Assembly (NCBI RefSeq): GCF_020215645.1
Contig: NZ_CP084058.1
Coordinates: forward strand, 5,704,001-5,768,000
DNA from: Nonomuraea gerenzanensis
Lineage (GTDB): Bacteria > Actinomycetota > Actinomycetes > Streptosporangiales > Streptosporangiaceae
Reading direction: 5' to 3'
Length of the DNA stretch: 64,000 nt
Part shown: positions 40,893 to 49,340 of the stretch, in pieces
How positions within the stretch are numbered: position 1 is the stretch's first letter
Layout of the letters: each line of letters starts with the position of its first letter
The notes under the pieces: model-generated
What the model was told of the DNA's origin: nothing
The model's database searches: none
The model's input: the letters and a program-made list of their open reading frames with translations, nothing else
Translations under genes and position numbers: made by a program

Positions 40893-42175
40893 AGCACCGG
40901 CACCTTGTCGAGGATGTCCTGCGAGCGCTCGGCCGCCTCGGCGAGCGTCTTCTCCGCGTCGGCGTCCTTCTTGACGATCGCGGTGACGGCGTCGGTGTAC
41001 GGCTGGCGCACCTCGGCCGTCCACAGCGCGGGCTGCTTGATGCCGTGGGCGGCCACGGCGTCCATGACGGTCTTGGCCGGGCCGGTGTTCAGCTTGTCGG
41101 CCTTGGCGGCGGCGCTGTTGCGGGGCGGGATGTGGAAGCCGTAGGCCAGGCTCCAGTCGGTCTGCGCTGCGGTGTTCTCCACCCACAGCCAGCGCACGTA
41201 CTTCTTGGCCGCCTCCAGGTTGCGGCTCTTGCCGTTGACGACCTGCACCCAGCCGCCCATGTTGACCACGGCCTGCCCGCCGGGGCCGAACGGGGGCAGC
41301 GCGAAGGCGTCGAAGTCGTCGCCGAGTGCCTCGGTCAGCCCGGGCACGGCCCACAGGCCGACCCACTGCATGGCCGCCGCGCCGTTGATCAGCGCGCCCG
41401 GGTCCCACCAGTCGGTGGAGTAGCCCTGGAGGGTCGCCTTGGCGTCGTACAGGTCCTTGACCGCGGTCAGCGCCTCGACCACCTTGGGGTCGTCGTAGGT
41501 GATGTCGCGGTCGTCGATCAGCAGGTTGCCGTTCGACCACGGCACCATCTGGCCCAGCGGGCCGACGCCGTCGTTGCCGACGAACAGGCCCTTCTGCTTG
41601 CCCTGCGTGAGCTTCCTGGCCGCCGCCGCGAACTCCGCGAAGCTGGTGGGAACGCCGACACCCGCCTTGGCGAACAGCGACTTGCGGTAGAACACCAGCA
41701 TCGGATCCACGATCATGGGCACCGCGTAGACCTGGCCGCCCCACGTGTACGGCGCCAGCACCTTGGGGTTGAAGTCGGCCTTCTCCGCCCCCAGGACGTC
41801 GTCCATCGCGGTGACCTGGCCGGCCTTGACCATGTTCGGGCTGACGTCGTTGACCTCGTACACGTCGGGGCCGTCCGGGGTGAGCACGGCGGCCGTCCAC
41901 TTGGTGGCGTAGTCGCCGGGGATCCAGGAGACCTTGACGGCTATGTCGGGGTTGGCCTTGGTGAAGTCGGCGGCGTACTTCATCGCCGCCTGCTGCGTGC
42001 CCTCCTCGCCGTACTCGTGGTACCAGTGCGTCAAGGTGATCTTCGCGCCGCTTCCGGCGGGCGCGGCCGTGCCCTTGGCCAGCGGGTCTCCGGTGGAGCA
42101 CGCGGAGACGGCGGCGCCGGCGACGAAGAGCACGGATCCCTTCAGCAGTCCGCGCCGGGTGAGTGGTCTGTGCAT
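40889..42175 (-). CDS. ABC sugar transporter solute-binding lipoprotein
   Basis: This family 1 extracellular binding protein has 428 residues. The N-terminus MHRPLTRRGLLKGSVLFVAG followed by AAVSACS has a twin-arginine signal and a lipobox, so it is likely Tat-exported and lipid-anchored. The mature part has ITLTHWYHEYGEEGTQQAAM, DVYEVNDVSPNMVKAGQVTA and VPMIVDPMLVFYRKSLFAKA. The ATG at 42175 follows GAGAGGTGG by 5 bases; a GTG at 42184 is an alternative. A LacI-type operator lies 45 bases upstream. Confidence 0.9.
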   Translation of the reverse strand: MHRPLTRRGLLKGSVLFVAGAAVSACSTGDPLAKGTAAPAGSGAKITLTHWYHEYGEEGTQQAAMKYAADFTKANPDIAVKVSWIPGDYATKWTAAVLTPDGPDVYEVNDVSPNMVKAGQVTAMDDVLGAEKADFNPKVLAPYTWGGQVYAVPMIVDPMLVFYRKSLFAKAGVGVPTSFAEFAAAARKLTQGKQKGLFVGNDGVGPLGQMVPWSNGNLLIDDRDITYDDPKVVEALTAVKDLYDAKATLQGYSTDWWDPGALINGAAAMQWVGLWAVPGLTEALGDDFDAFALPPFGPGGQAVVNMGGWVQVVNGKSRNLEAAKKYVRWLWVENTAAQTDWSLAYGFHIPPRNSAAAKADKLNTGPAKTVMDAVAAHGIKQPALWTAEVRQPYTDAVTAIVKKDADAEKTLAEAAERSQDILDKVPVL

Positions 42176-42219
42176 CGGGGCCACCTCTCGTGGGGGGAGT
42201 GAGTCGGGGCCGATGTCAG

Positions 42220-42231
42220 GTAACCGGTTAC
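42220..42231. promoter_or_regulatory. LacI-type operator upstream of the sugar ABC operon
   Basis: GTAACCGGTTAC is a perfect 12-base palindrome located 45 bases before the binding-protein ATG. A near-identical site (one base different) precedes the divergent LacI gene. Together they fit autoregulation and repression of the transport operon by that LacI protein. Confidence 0.8.
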
Positions 42232-42366
42232 TTCAGACGTCGTGAGCCGGACGCTAGACGCGCAGCTCCGGTGACGTCAATGCGCTGTTAACTTTTCGTT
42301 ACAAACGCCGTGGGGCTGGGCTTGACGGGCCGGATGGGATCTCTTAGCGTCCTGGGCACTGCTCAA

Positions 42367-42378
42367 GTAACCGATTAC
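42367..42378. promoter_or_regulatory. LacI-type operator upstream of the lacI gene
   Basis: GTAACCGATTAC matches the upstream palindrome at 11 of 12 positions and lies 29 bases before the LacI start codon. The two sites are about 147 bases apart centre to centre, which is 14 helical turns and would allow looping. Confidence 0.75.
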
Positions 42379-42406
42379 CTGATCCGGCGCTCACCTGGGA
42401 GATCGC

Positions 42407-43441
42407 ATGACCACACCCCGCCGCGTCACCATCAGGGACGTGGCCAGGAAGGCCGGAGTCTCGGTCGCCACCGTCTCGCGCGTGCTGGGCGGCGACTACC
42501 CGGTCCTCGCGGCCACCCGCAACAAGGTCATGCGTGCCGTACGCGAGCTCGACTACGTCCCGAACGCCCACGCCAGGGCCCTGTCCGCGGCCCGCCCCGG
42601 CGCCATCGCGATCGTCGTCAACACCATCGCGGTGCCCTACTACGCCCTGATCGCGCAGGGCGTGGAGGACCAGGCCGCCCAGGAGGGGCGGCTGTCGCTC
42701 ATCTGCACCACCGGCGGCGACAACGGCCGCGAGCTGTCCATCGTGCAGCTCCTGCGCGAGCAGCGCGCCGAGGCCGTCATCCTGGTCGGCAGCGTGATCG
42801 TGGACGAGGAGTACCGCAAGCGCATGAGCGAGTACGCCCACGCCCTGGCCGCCGCCGGCTCCCGCCTCGTCCTGTGCGGCCGGCCGCCGCTGGGGGAGGG
42901 GGTGCCGGCCCTGGTGGTCGGCTTCGACAACACCGGCGGCGCGCACGCCGTCACCGCCCACCTGCTGTCGGCCGGCCATCGCAGGATCCTCTACCTCGGC
43001 GTGCGGCCTGGACACACCACCTCCGACACCCGCGTGGCCGGCTACCGCAGCGCGCTGGCCGAGTACGGCGTGCCCGCCGACCCGGCGCTGCAGATCGAGG
43101 CGGAGTTCGACCGCGACGCCGGCTACACCGCCATGACCCGCCGCCTGGCCGAGGGGCCGCCCGACTTCACCGCCGTCTTCGCCGGCAACGACCTCGTCGC
43201 CGCGGGAGCGATCCAGGCGCTGCACGAGCACGGGCTGCGCGTGCCCGACGACCTGTCGATCGTCGGCTACGACGACGTGCCGCCCGCCCAGGACCTGCAC
43301 CTGACCACCGTGCACCTGCCGCACGACGAGCTCGGCAGGGCCGCGGTACGCCTCGCGCTCGGCCGCCTGACCACCAGCCCGACGACGCTCGGCACCCATA
43401 TCGTGGTCCGCGACTCGGTCAGGCCCCTCGGGCCGCGATGA
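42407..43441 (+). CDS. LacI-family transcriptional regulator
   Basis: This protein has 344 residues. The N-terminal helix-turn-helix is RVTIRDVARKAGVSVATVSR with VLGGDYPV, and the hinge helix is YVPNAHARALSAARPG. A periplasmic-binding-protein-like sensor follows (AIAIVVNTIAVPYYALIAQG, PDFTAVFAGNDLVAAGAIQA, DDLSIVGYDDVPPAQDLHLT). It probably represses the divergent ABC-GH43 operon and its own operon through the two GTAACCGNTTAC sites, with a sugar as inducer. Its stop overlaps the next ATG. Confidence 0.92.
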   Translation: MTTPRRVTIRDVARKAGVSVATVSRVLGGDYPVLAATRNKVMRAVRELDYVPNAHARALSAARPGAIAIVVNTIAVPYYALIAQGVEDQAAQEGRLSLICTTGGDNGRELSIVQLLREQRAEAVILVGSVIVDEEYRKRMSEYAHALAAAGSRLVLCGRPPLGEGVPALVVGFDNTGGAHAVTAHLLSAGHRRILYLGVRPGHTTSDTRVAGYRSALAEYGVPADPALQIEAEFDRDAGYTAMTRRLAEGPPDFTAVFAGNDLVAAGAIQALHEHGLRVPDDLSIVGYDDVPPAQDLHLTTVHLPHDELGRAAVRLALGRLTTSPTTLGTHIVVRDSVRPLGPR

Positions 43442-44445
43442 CCCCGCTCATGAGCCCCGTGGTCGCCTTCGCCATGCAGCCGCCGCTGCTGCCCGAGCTG
43501 TTCCCGCTGGACCTGCGGCGCCGCCTGGCGCGGGTCGGGCGGGTGCGCGAACGCGTGATCGACGCCTTCGACGGGCCGCTCGACGCCGAGATCCTGATCA
43601 CCGGGTGGGGCTGCCCGCGCATCGACGCCGGCGTGCTGTCCGCCGCGCCCCGGCTGCGGGCCGTCGTGCACGCGGCGGGCAGCGTCAAGGGACACCTGAC
43701 GGCCGCCGTGTTCGACCGCGGCATCGCGGTGTCGTCGGCGGCGCAGGCCAACGCGGTGCCGGTGGCCGAGTTCACGCTGGCCATGCTGGTGCTGGCGGCC
43801 AAGCAGGCGTTCGCCAGGGCGCGGGCCTACTCGGCGGGCGCCTGGTCGGGCGACGCGCTGCCCGGCGTGGCGACCCCGGGCGAGAACGGCGGGCTGAGCG
43901 GGGCGACCGTCGGAGTGATCGGAGCCTCCCGGGTGGGCCGCCTGGTCATCGGCGCCCTGCGCGCGCACGGGGCGCGGGTGCTGCTCAGCGATCCGTACGT
44001 CGGGGAGGGGGAGGCGGCGCGGCTGGGGGTCTCGGCCATGTCGCTGGACGAGCTGTGCCGCTCGGCCGAGCTGGTCACCGTGCACGCGCCCGAGCTGCCC
44101 GAGACCCGGGGGCTGCTGGACGGGCGGCGGCTGGCGTTGCTGCCCGACGGGGCCGTGGTGGTGAACACCGCGCGCGGGGCGCTGATCGACACCGACGCGC
44201 TCGTGCGGGAGTGCTCGGGCGGGCGGCTCTCGGCCGTGCTCGACGTCACCCACCCGGAGCCGCTGCCGGTCGGGCATCCGCTGCTCGGGCTGCCCAACGT
44301 GCTCGTGACGCCGCACATCAGCGGGGCCAGGGGGCGGGAGCTGCGGCGTCTGGGGGAGTTCGCGGTGGGGGAGGTGGAACGGCTGGCGCGCGGGCGGCCG
44401 CTGCGCGGGGCGATCCGCGTGGCCGATCTCCACCGCATCGCATGA
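43438..44445 (+). CDS. D-2-hydroxyacid dehydrogenase (NAD-dependent)
   Basis: This protein has 335 residues. The Rossmann motif is TVGVIGASRVGRLVIGALRA. LVTVHAPELPETRGLLDGRR, ARGALIDTDALVRECSGGRL and the catalytic-histidine region NVLVTPHISGARGRELRRL are all present. It reduces or oxidises a 2-hydroxy/2-keto acid. Coupling to the LacI gene (ATGA) and the lyase downstream suggest a step after unsaturated sugar-acid release, which is inference. Confidence 0.88.
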   Translation: MTPLMSPVVAFAMQPPLLPELFPLDLRRRLARVGRVRERVIDAFDGPLDAEILITGWGCPRIDAGVLSAAPRLRAVVHAAGSVKGHLTAAVFDRGIAVSSAAQANAVPVAEFTLAMLVLAAKQAFARARAYSAGAWSGDALPGVATPGENGGLSGATVGVIGASRVGRLVIGALRAHGARVLLSDPYVGEGEAARLGVSAMSLDELCRSAELVTVHAPELPETRGLLDGRRLALLPDGAVVVNTARGALIDTDALVRECSGGRLSAVLDVTHPEPLPVGHPLLGLPNVLVTPHISGARGRELRRLGEFAVGEVERLARGRPLRGAIRVADLHRIA

Positions 44446-44469
44446 TTCCTGCGCATCGCATGATTTCTG
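44434..44469 (+). repeat. Tandem 18-bp duplication spanning a stop codon
   Basis: CGCATCGCATGATTCCTG (44434-44451) is repeated as CGCATCGCATGATTTCTG (44452-44469), one mismatch. The first copy contains the dehydrogenase TGA at 44443-44445; the second ends 8 bases before the next ATG and supplies part of its ribosome-site region. It looks like recent slippage. Confidence 0.85.
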
Positions 44470-44477
44470 GAGGCCAC

Positions 44478-46145
44478 ATGCGGCACGACCCACCCGGGCG
44501 GGGCGGCACCGAGCTGCTGGTGCGCGAGATCCGCGAGGAGGCGGAGCGGGCCCGCACCACCCCGGCACCCGAGCTGACCCCGGCCCTGTGGCGCCGCTTC
44601 GCGGAGACCGGCGACCGGCTGGCCTACGAACGCGTCTACTTCGACCGCCGCCGGCGCCTGGCCGCCCTGGCCCTCGACGCCCACCTCGGCGACACCCCCG
44701 CGCCCGACCTCGCCCCCGACCCCGCCCCCGACCCCGCCCTGGACGCCCTGCTCCGGTCGGTGTGCGACGAGCGCACGTGGGTCCTGCCCGCGCACGAGCC
44801 GCACGACCGCCCCCTGGACACGTTCGTCGACCTGTTCGCCGCCGAGACCGCCCACACCCTGGCGGAAACCGTGACCCTCCTGGCCGGCCACCTCGCCCCC
44901 GCGACCCGGGACCGGGTCGCAGCGGAGGTGGATCGCAGGGTCCTGCGCCCCCTTCATGCGGGCGCGCCCCCGATGTGGTGGGAGACGGCGGGACACAACT
45001 GGCCGGCCGTCTGCGCGGGCGCGGCCGGTATGGCCGCCCTCGCCCTGGACTCGCCCCACCTGCCCGCCCTCCTGCCCCGCCTGCGCGGCGCGATCGAGGC
45101 GTACCTGTCGGGCACGGGCGCGGACGGCGCCTGCCTGGAGGGCCCCGACTACTGGTCCTACGGTTTCGGCTACTTCGTCTACTTCGCCGAGGCGCTGCGC
45201 GAACGCACCGGTGCGGACCTCCTGGACGACCCGCACGTCCGCGAGATGGCCGCCTACCCGGCCCGGCTGGACTTCGGCGACGGCGCCAGGCCGGCCTTCG
45301 CCGACGCGCACGGCCGCGGCGCGTACCCGGCCGGGCTGCTGGCCCGCCTGTCCGCCCGCCTGGGCGTCGCCGTCCCGCAGCCGCCGGTCCCGTCCTTCCA
45401 CGACGACCCCTGCTACCGCTGGGCGCACCTCACCCGCACCCTGTGGTGGTCGGCGGAGCCGGTCCCGCGCGCGGATCCCGGGCCGTGCTCGTACCTGCCG
45501 GACGCCGCGATCGTCGTGGCCAGGGCGCCCGGTACGGCCTTCGCCGCCAAGGGCGGCCACAACGACGAGCCGCACAACCACCTCGACCTCGGCCACTTCG
45601 TCCTGCACGCGCACGGCAGGACGGTGCTGGACGACCTCGGCGCGCCCGAGTACACCCGCGACTACTTCCGCGAGGGCCGCTACCAGGTGCCGCAAGCCTG
45701 CGCCGAATGGCACTCGGTCCCGCTGATCGACGGCGCCGCGCAGCTCCCCGGCCGCGACCGCCGCGCCGTGGTGCTGCGGTACGCGGCGAGCGGCGCACGC
45801 GTGACGTTCGCGCTGGACCTGACCGCCGCGTACGCCACCCCGCACCGCTTCACCCGCACCTTCCACTGGAGCCCCGGCACGCTGGCGCTCGTGGACGACT
45901 TCGCCCTGGCCACCCCGGACGCGCTGGTGGAGGAGCTGTTCGTCAGCCGGGTGCGCCCGGTGCCGGGCCCCGGCACGGTCACCTGGGGCCCGGTGGAGCT
46001 GCGGGTGCCGCCAGGCTGGCGGGTGCTGGCCGAGGAACGGCAGGTCCGCGGGCACGACGGCGCCACGGAGACCGTCCACCGGGTACGGCTGGCGGCACGC
46101 GTCCCGCCTGGCGCGCACCGCTTCGTCTTCACCGTCAGGACGTGA
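44478..46145 (+). CDS. Heparinase II/III-family polysaccharide lyase
   Basis: This protein has 555 residues. An N-terminal alpha/alpha toroid (PMWWETAGHNWPAVCAGAAG, ACLEGPDYWSYGFGYFVYFA) is followed by a beta-sandwich with FAAKGGHNDEPHNHLDLGHF, the conserved block carrying metal/catalytic histidines of this superfamily, then LDDLGAPEYTRDYF. No signal peptide is seen, so it probably acts inside the cell on imported oligosaccharides. TGGAGG lies upstream of the ATG at 44478. It ends 11 bases into the convergent MFS gene. Confidence 0.85.
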   Translation: MRHDPPGRGGTELLVREIREEAERARTTPAPELTPALWRRFAETGDRLAYERVYFDRRRRLAALALDAHLGDTPAPDLAPDPAPDPALDALLRSVCDERTWVLPAHEPHDRPLDTFVDLFAAETAHTLAETVTLLAGHLAPATRDRVAAEVDRRVLRPLHAGAPPMWWETAGHNWPAVCAGAAGMAALALDSPHLPALLPRLRGAIEAYLSGTGADGACLEGPDYWSYGFGYFVYFAEALRERTGADLLDDPHVREMAAYPARLDFGDGARPAFADAHGRGAYPAGLLARLSARLGVAVPQPPVPSFHDDPCYRWAHLTRTLWWSAEPVPRADPGPCSYLPDAAIVVARAPGTAFAAKGGHNDEPHNHLDLGHFVLHAHGRTVLDDLGAPEYTRDYFREGRYQVPQACAEWHSVPLIDGAAQLPGRDRRAVVLRYAASGARVTFALDLTAAYATPHRFTRTFHWSPGTLALVDDFALATPDALVEELFVSRVRPVPGPGTVTWGPVELRVPPGWRVLAEERQVRGHDGATETVHRVRLAARVPPGAHRFVFTVRT

Positions 46146-47577
46146 CCGCGGGCTGCGCGGGCGCCTCGGCGTGGCCCGTCTCGCGACCGGCCCGGCCGCG
46201 GCGGCCCGGCAGGGTCATGGTGACGGCCGCGGCCACCAGCGCCGCGCCGCAGCCGATGAGCATGCCGGTGCGGAAGCCGCCCTCGGACGGCAGCGGGTGC
46301 CCGCCGAAGTCGATGGTGAGCTGCGACAGCACGACGCCGATCACGGCGGCGGACACAGTGGTGCCGATCGAGCGCATCAGCGTGTTGAAGCTGTTGGCCG
46401 CGCCGGTCTCGGACAGCGGCACGGCGCTCATGATGAGGGCGGGCATCGAGCCGTAGGCGAAGCCGACGCCGATGCTGATGACGCAGGTGATGACCAGCAT
46501 GCCCCAGGTCGAGCCGAGCAGGACCAGGGACAGGCCGTAGCCGAGCGCCATGACGAGGCTGCCCACGATCAGCGTGGTCTTGGGGCCGCGGGCGGCCGAC
46601 AGGCGGGCGCCGATCGGCGAGATGATCATCATCATCAGGCCGGAGGGCGCCATCCACAGGCCCGCCGCGAGCATCGACTGGCCCAGGCCGTAGCCGGTGG
46701 CGGCGGGCAGCTGGAGGATCTGGATGACGATCAGCGACTGGGCGTACATGGAGAAGCCGACCACGATCGAGGCCACGTTCGTCAGCAGCACCTGGGGGCG
46801 GGCGGTGACGCGCAGGTCCACCAGCGGGTCGCGGACCCGCAGCTCCCACCAGCCCCATCCGAGCAGCAGCACCACCGCGGCGCCCAGCAGGCCGAGCGTG
46901 ATGCCACTCGACCAGCCCCAGTCGGCGCCCTTGGAGACGCCGAGCAGCAGGCACACCAGGCCCGCGCCGAGGCCGAGCGCGCCAGCCAGGTCGATGCGGC
47001 CCCGCGCCCTGGCGGGCGTGACCGGCACGAGCAGCCAGATCAGCAGCGCCACGACCAGGCTCAGCGCGGCCGAGCCCCAGAACAGCACCCGCCAGCTCGC
47101 GTACTCGGCCACCGCCGCCGACAGCGGCAGGCCGAGCGCGCCCCCGATGCCCATGGACGAGCTCATCAGCGCGATCGACGGGCCCAGCCGGTGCGGCGGC
47201 AGCACGTCGCGCAGGGCGCTGATGCCCAGCGGGATCATGCCCATGCCCATGCCCTGCAGGCCCCGCCCGATGACCATCGGAGCCAGGGACCCGGCGAAGG
47301 CGCAGATGACGCAGCCCACGACTAAGGGCACCGAGCAGACGAGCATCATGCGGCGTTTGCCGTACAGGTCGCCCAGCCGGCCCATCACCGGTGTCGTGAC
47401 GGCTCCGGCCAGCAGCGTGACGGTGATCACCCAGGAGGCGTTGGAGGCCGTGGTGCCCAGCAGGGTCGGCAGCACGCCGATCAGGGGCACGACCAGGGTC
47501 TGGGACAGTGAGGCGACGATGCCGGCCACGGCCATCACGGTGACGATGCCGTTGGAGCGAGTGCCGGTCTCTTCCAC
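46135..47577 (-). CDS. MFS drug exporter (DHA2/14-helix type)
   Basis: This protein has 480 residues and about 14 hydrophobic segments. MGRLGDLYGKRRMMLVCSVP is the conserved 2-3 loop (motif A), and GRGLQGMGMGMIPLGISALR and SSMGIGGALGLPLSAAVAEY (motif C region) are typical of proton-driven drug exporters. The GTG at 47577 is chosen because GAGGGG lies 8 bases before it; an ATG at 47628 would begin inside the palindromic regulatory sequence. It diverges from a MarR-type regulator that probably controls it. Confidence 0.88.
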   Translation of the reverse strand: MEETGTRSNGIVTVMAVAGIVASLSQTLVVPLIGVLPTLLGTTASNASWVITVTLLAGAVTTPVMGRLGDLYGKRRMMLVCSVPLVVGCVICAFAGSLAPMVIGRGLQGMGMGMIPLGISALRDVLPPHRLGPSIALMSSSMGIGGALGLPLSAAVAEYASWRVLFWGSAALSLVVALLIWLLVPVTPARARGRIDLAGALGLGAGLVCLLLGVSKGADWGWSSGITLGLLGAAVVLLLGWGWWELRVRDPLVDLRVTARPQVLLTNVASIVVGFSMYAQSLIVIQILQLPAATGYGLGQSMLAAGLWMAPSGLMMMIISPIGARLSAARGPKTTLIVGSLVMALGYGLSLVLLGSTWGMLVITCVISIGVGFAYGSMPALIMSAVPLSETGAANSFNTLMRSIGTTVSAAVIGVVLSQLTIDFGGHPLPSEGGFRTGMLIGCGAALVAAAVTMTLPGRRGRAGRETGHAEAPAQPAVTS

Positions 47578-47622
47578 GCGGATCCCCTCGAAACTCTCGA
47601 CGTCGGAAGCGGTGTGCACTCT

Positions 47623-47652
47623 ACACATAGTGTGTTACATGCACATTGTGTG
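47623..47652. promoter_or_regulatory. Dyad-rich operator between MFS exporter and MarR-type gene
   Basis: ACACATAGTGTGT (47623-47635) and CACATTGTGTG (47642-47652) are two imperfect palindromes built from CACA/TGTG half-sites, in an AT-richer spacer between divergent start codons. They are likely promoter and binding sites for the MarR-type regulator. Confidence 0.6.
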
Positions 47653-47700
47653 GGTTCACGGGAGATAGGCTGACCCGCATCGGATGGATAGAAGGACGGC

Positions 47701-48156
47701 ATGGACAAGCCCACGCACCTGATCGAGTACGAGACGATGCTGCTCGGCCAGCACCGGCACCTCGACCGCAGCGCGTACATCCTGCTCAGCCGCATCCGGA
47801 TGGAGGGCATGATGTCCATCGGGCAGCTCAGCGAGGCCTTCGGCCTCGACGTGTCCACCCTCAACCGGCACACCTCCGCGCTGCTGCGCCAGGGGCTGGC
47901 CGAGCGCATCCCCGACCCGCAGGGCGGCATCGCGCGCAAGTTCCGCCTCACCGAGGAGGGGGAGCGCTACCTCGACGCCGAGCGCGCCAGGAACATCAAC
48001 GGCCTGGAGAAGGTGCTGGCCGGGTGGAGCGCCGAGGAGGTCGCGGCCTTCGCCGCCTACCTCAAGCGCTTCAACACCGACATCGAACGCCTCGGCGGCC
48101 GCCCCTGGCCCCGCCCCGACCGCAGGGCCCAGCAGGGGAGCGGCGCCGGCGTGTGA
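47701..48156 (+). CDS. MarR-family transcriptional regulator
   Basis: This protein has 151 residues. The winged helix is in MSIGQLSEAFGLDVSTLNRH and TSALLRQGLAERIPD, then IARKFRLTEEGERYLDAERA. It is divergent from the 14-helix MFS exporter with palindromic sequence between, the usual MarR-exporter arrangement. The exported ligand is unknown. Confidence 0.87.
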   Translation: MDKPTHLIEYETMLLGQHRHLDRSAYILLSRIRMEGMMSIGQLSEAFGLDVSTLNRHTSALLRQGLAERIPDPQGGIARKFRLTEEGERYLDAERARNINGLEKVLAGWSAEEVAAFAAYLKRFNTDIERLGGRPWPRPDRRAQQGSGAGV

Positions 48157-48185
48157 AAGCTGGGGCTCCGGGTAGCCGTGAGCGG

Positions 48186-48593
48186 GTGAGTCACGAAGAG
48201 GAATTCGGCTTCGCCTTCGAGGAGCGCTACCGTCCGCTGCTGGCGGTCCTCGGCGTGCGCCCCGCCACCTGCCGGCTGACGCTGAGCGAGGAGCTGCTGC
48301 GGGTGCGGTTCGGGCCGTGGCTGGTGCTGTCGCCCCGGCACAACGTGGCCGGGGCGGAGCTGTCCGGGCCGTTCTCGCCGCTGAAGGCCATCGGGGTGCG
48401 GGTGTCGATGGCCGACGGCGGGCTGACGTTCGGCAGCAGCACGACGCAGGGCGTCTGCCTGTGCTTCCGCCGCTCGGTGTCCGGCAGCGAGCCCTTCGGA
48501 CTGCTTCGCCATCCCGCCCTGACCGTCACGGTCGAGGACCCCGCCCGCCTGATCGGCCTGCTCACCGCGCGGAGCCGCCCTGCCTACCCCTGA
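48186..48593 (+). CDS. Conserved hypothetical protein
   Basis: This protein has 135 residues from a GTG at 48186. Readable segments are FGFAFEERYRPLLAVLGVRP, LRVRFGPWLVLSPRHNVAGA, LSGPFSPLKAIGVRVSMADG and VCLCFRRSV. The pattern is beta-rich, and I recall similar proteins as uncharacterised in actinobacteria. It is 29 bases after the MarR-type stop and ends 10 bases into the convergent gene. No function is claimed. Confidence 0.65.
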   Translation: MSHEEEFGFAFEERYRPLLAVLGVRPATCRLTLSEELLRVRFGPWLVLSPRHNVAGAELSGPFSPLKAIGVRVSMADGGLTFGSSTTQGVCLCFRRSVSGSEPFGLLRHPALTVTVEDPARLIGLLTARSRPAYP

Positions 48594-49336
48594 GCGCTCT
48601 CCTGCGCCGCCAGGGGCGGCACCGGCAGCCCGAGCAGCTCCAGCGTGTTGCGCAGCACGTTCTCACTGCGGACCTCGAAGTCCAGCAGGTCCACCGCCTG
48701 GTAGCCCTGGACGATGCGGTCGATGACGCTGAACAGCTCCTGCGCGCCGCTCTCGCGCTGCTCGATCAGGCCCGCGATCACCCGGGGGAGCTGCGCGGGA
48801 TCGTGCACGAGCTGGATCGCCTCCGCCGCCCGCGGGCTGCCCACGACGCCGGTCAGGAAGTCCTGCCACCGGTGCCTGACCTCGTCGGTGCCGCGGATCC
48901 TGAGCAGCGCCGCCATGGTCTCCGACCTGATCTCGTGCTGCCTGCGGTACGCCTGGCGGTTGAGCTCCCTGATCTCGTCGGGCACGTTCACCTCGGCCCG
49001 CACCCGCCACCGGTACGTCCCGATCAGTGAGATCGCCGAGAGCCGCTCGTTGGCGGCCTCCTCGGCGGCCCCTGCCTGCGTGATGTCGAACCGGCGGGTG
49101 ATCGGCCGCACCTCCTGGCGAGCCCGCTGCACCACCGTCTCGGAGTCGAGCAGCTCGTCGTGCGGCACGCCGCGGACCCGTTTGCCCGCCGCACCGGCGG
49201 AGCGGTGCAGCGTGACCGAGAAGTCGTAGGCGTCGCCCTTGGCGGGGGAGTCGAAGGTGACCGGCCCCAGGTCCACGGGCGGCCCCGCCTCGGGCTCGTG
49301 CTGCTGGAAGCGGTCAAGCGGTGTCCATCTGGGCAT
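48584..49336 (-). CDS. Hypothetical partner of a nSTAND-like NTPase (SPFH-like)
   Basis: This protein has 250 residues. VDLGPVTFDSPAKGDAYDFS, then RRFDITQAGAAEEAANERLS and GTYRWRVRAEVNVPDEIREL give a beta-domain followed by long helices, loosely like SPFH/band-7 proteins. The C-terminal half is helical. It begins 4 bases after the stop of the NTPase gene and is surely co-transcribed with it. The fold assignment is weak; the pairing is firm. Confidence 0.65.
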   Translation of the reverse strand: MPRWTPLDRFQQHEPEAGPPVDLGPVTFDSPAKGDAYDFSVTLHRSAGAAGKRVRGVPHDELLDSETVVQRARQEVRPITRRFDITQAGAAEEAANERLSAISLIGTYRWRVRAEVNVPDEIRELNRQAYRRQHEIRSETMAALLRIRGTDEVRHRWQDFLTGVVGSPRAAEAIQLVHDPAQLPRVIAGLIEQRESGAQELFSVIDRIVQGYQAVDLLDFEVRSENVLRNTLELLGLPVPPLAAQESAQG

Positions 49337-49340
49337 GAGA

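Noticed and set aside
44690-44750. Asp-Pro-Ala-rich repeat in the heparinase-type gene (APDLAPDPAPDPALD)
   Set aside because: It is a short linker-like stretch common in high-GC coding sequence; not called as a separate repeat element.
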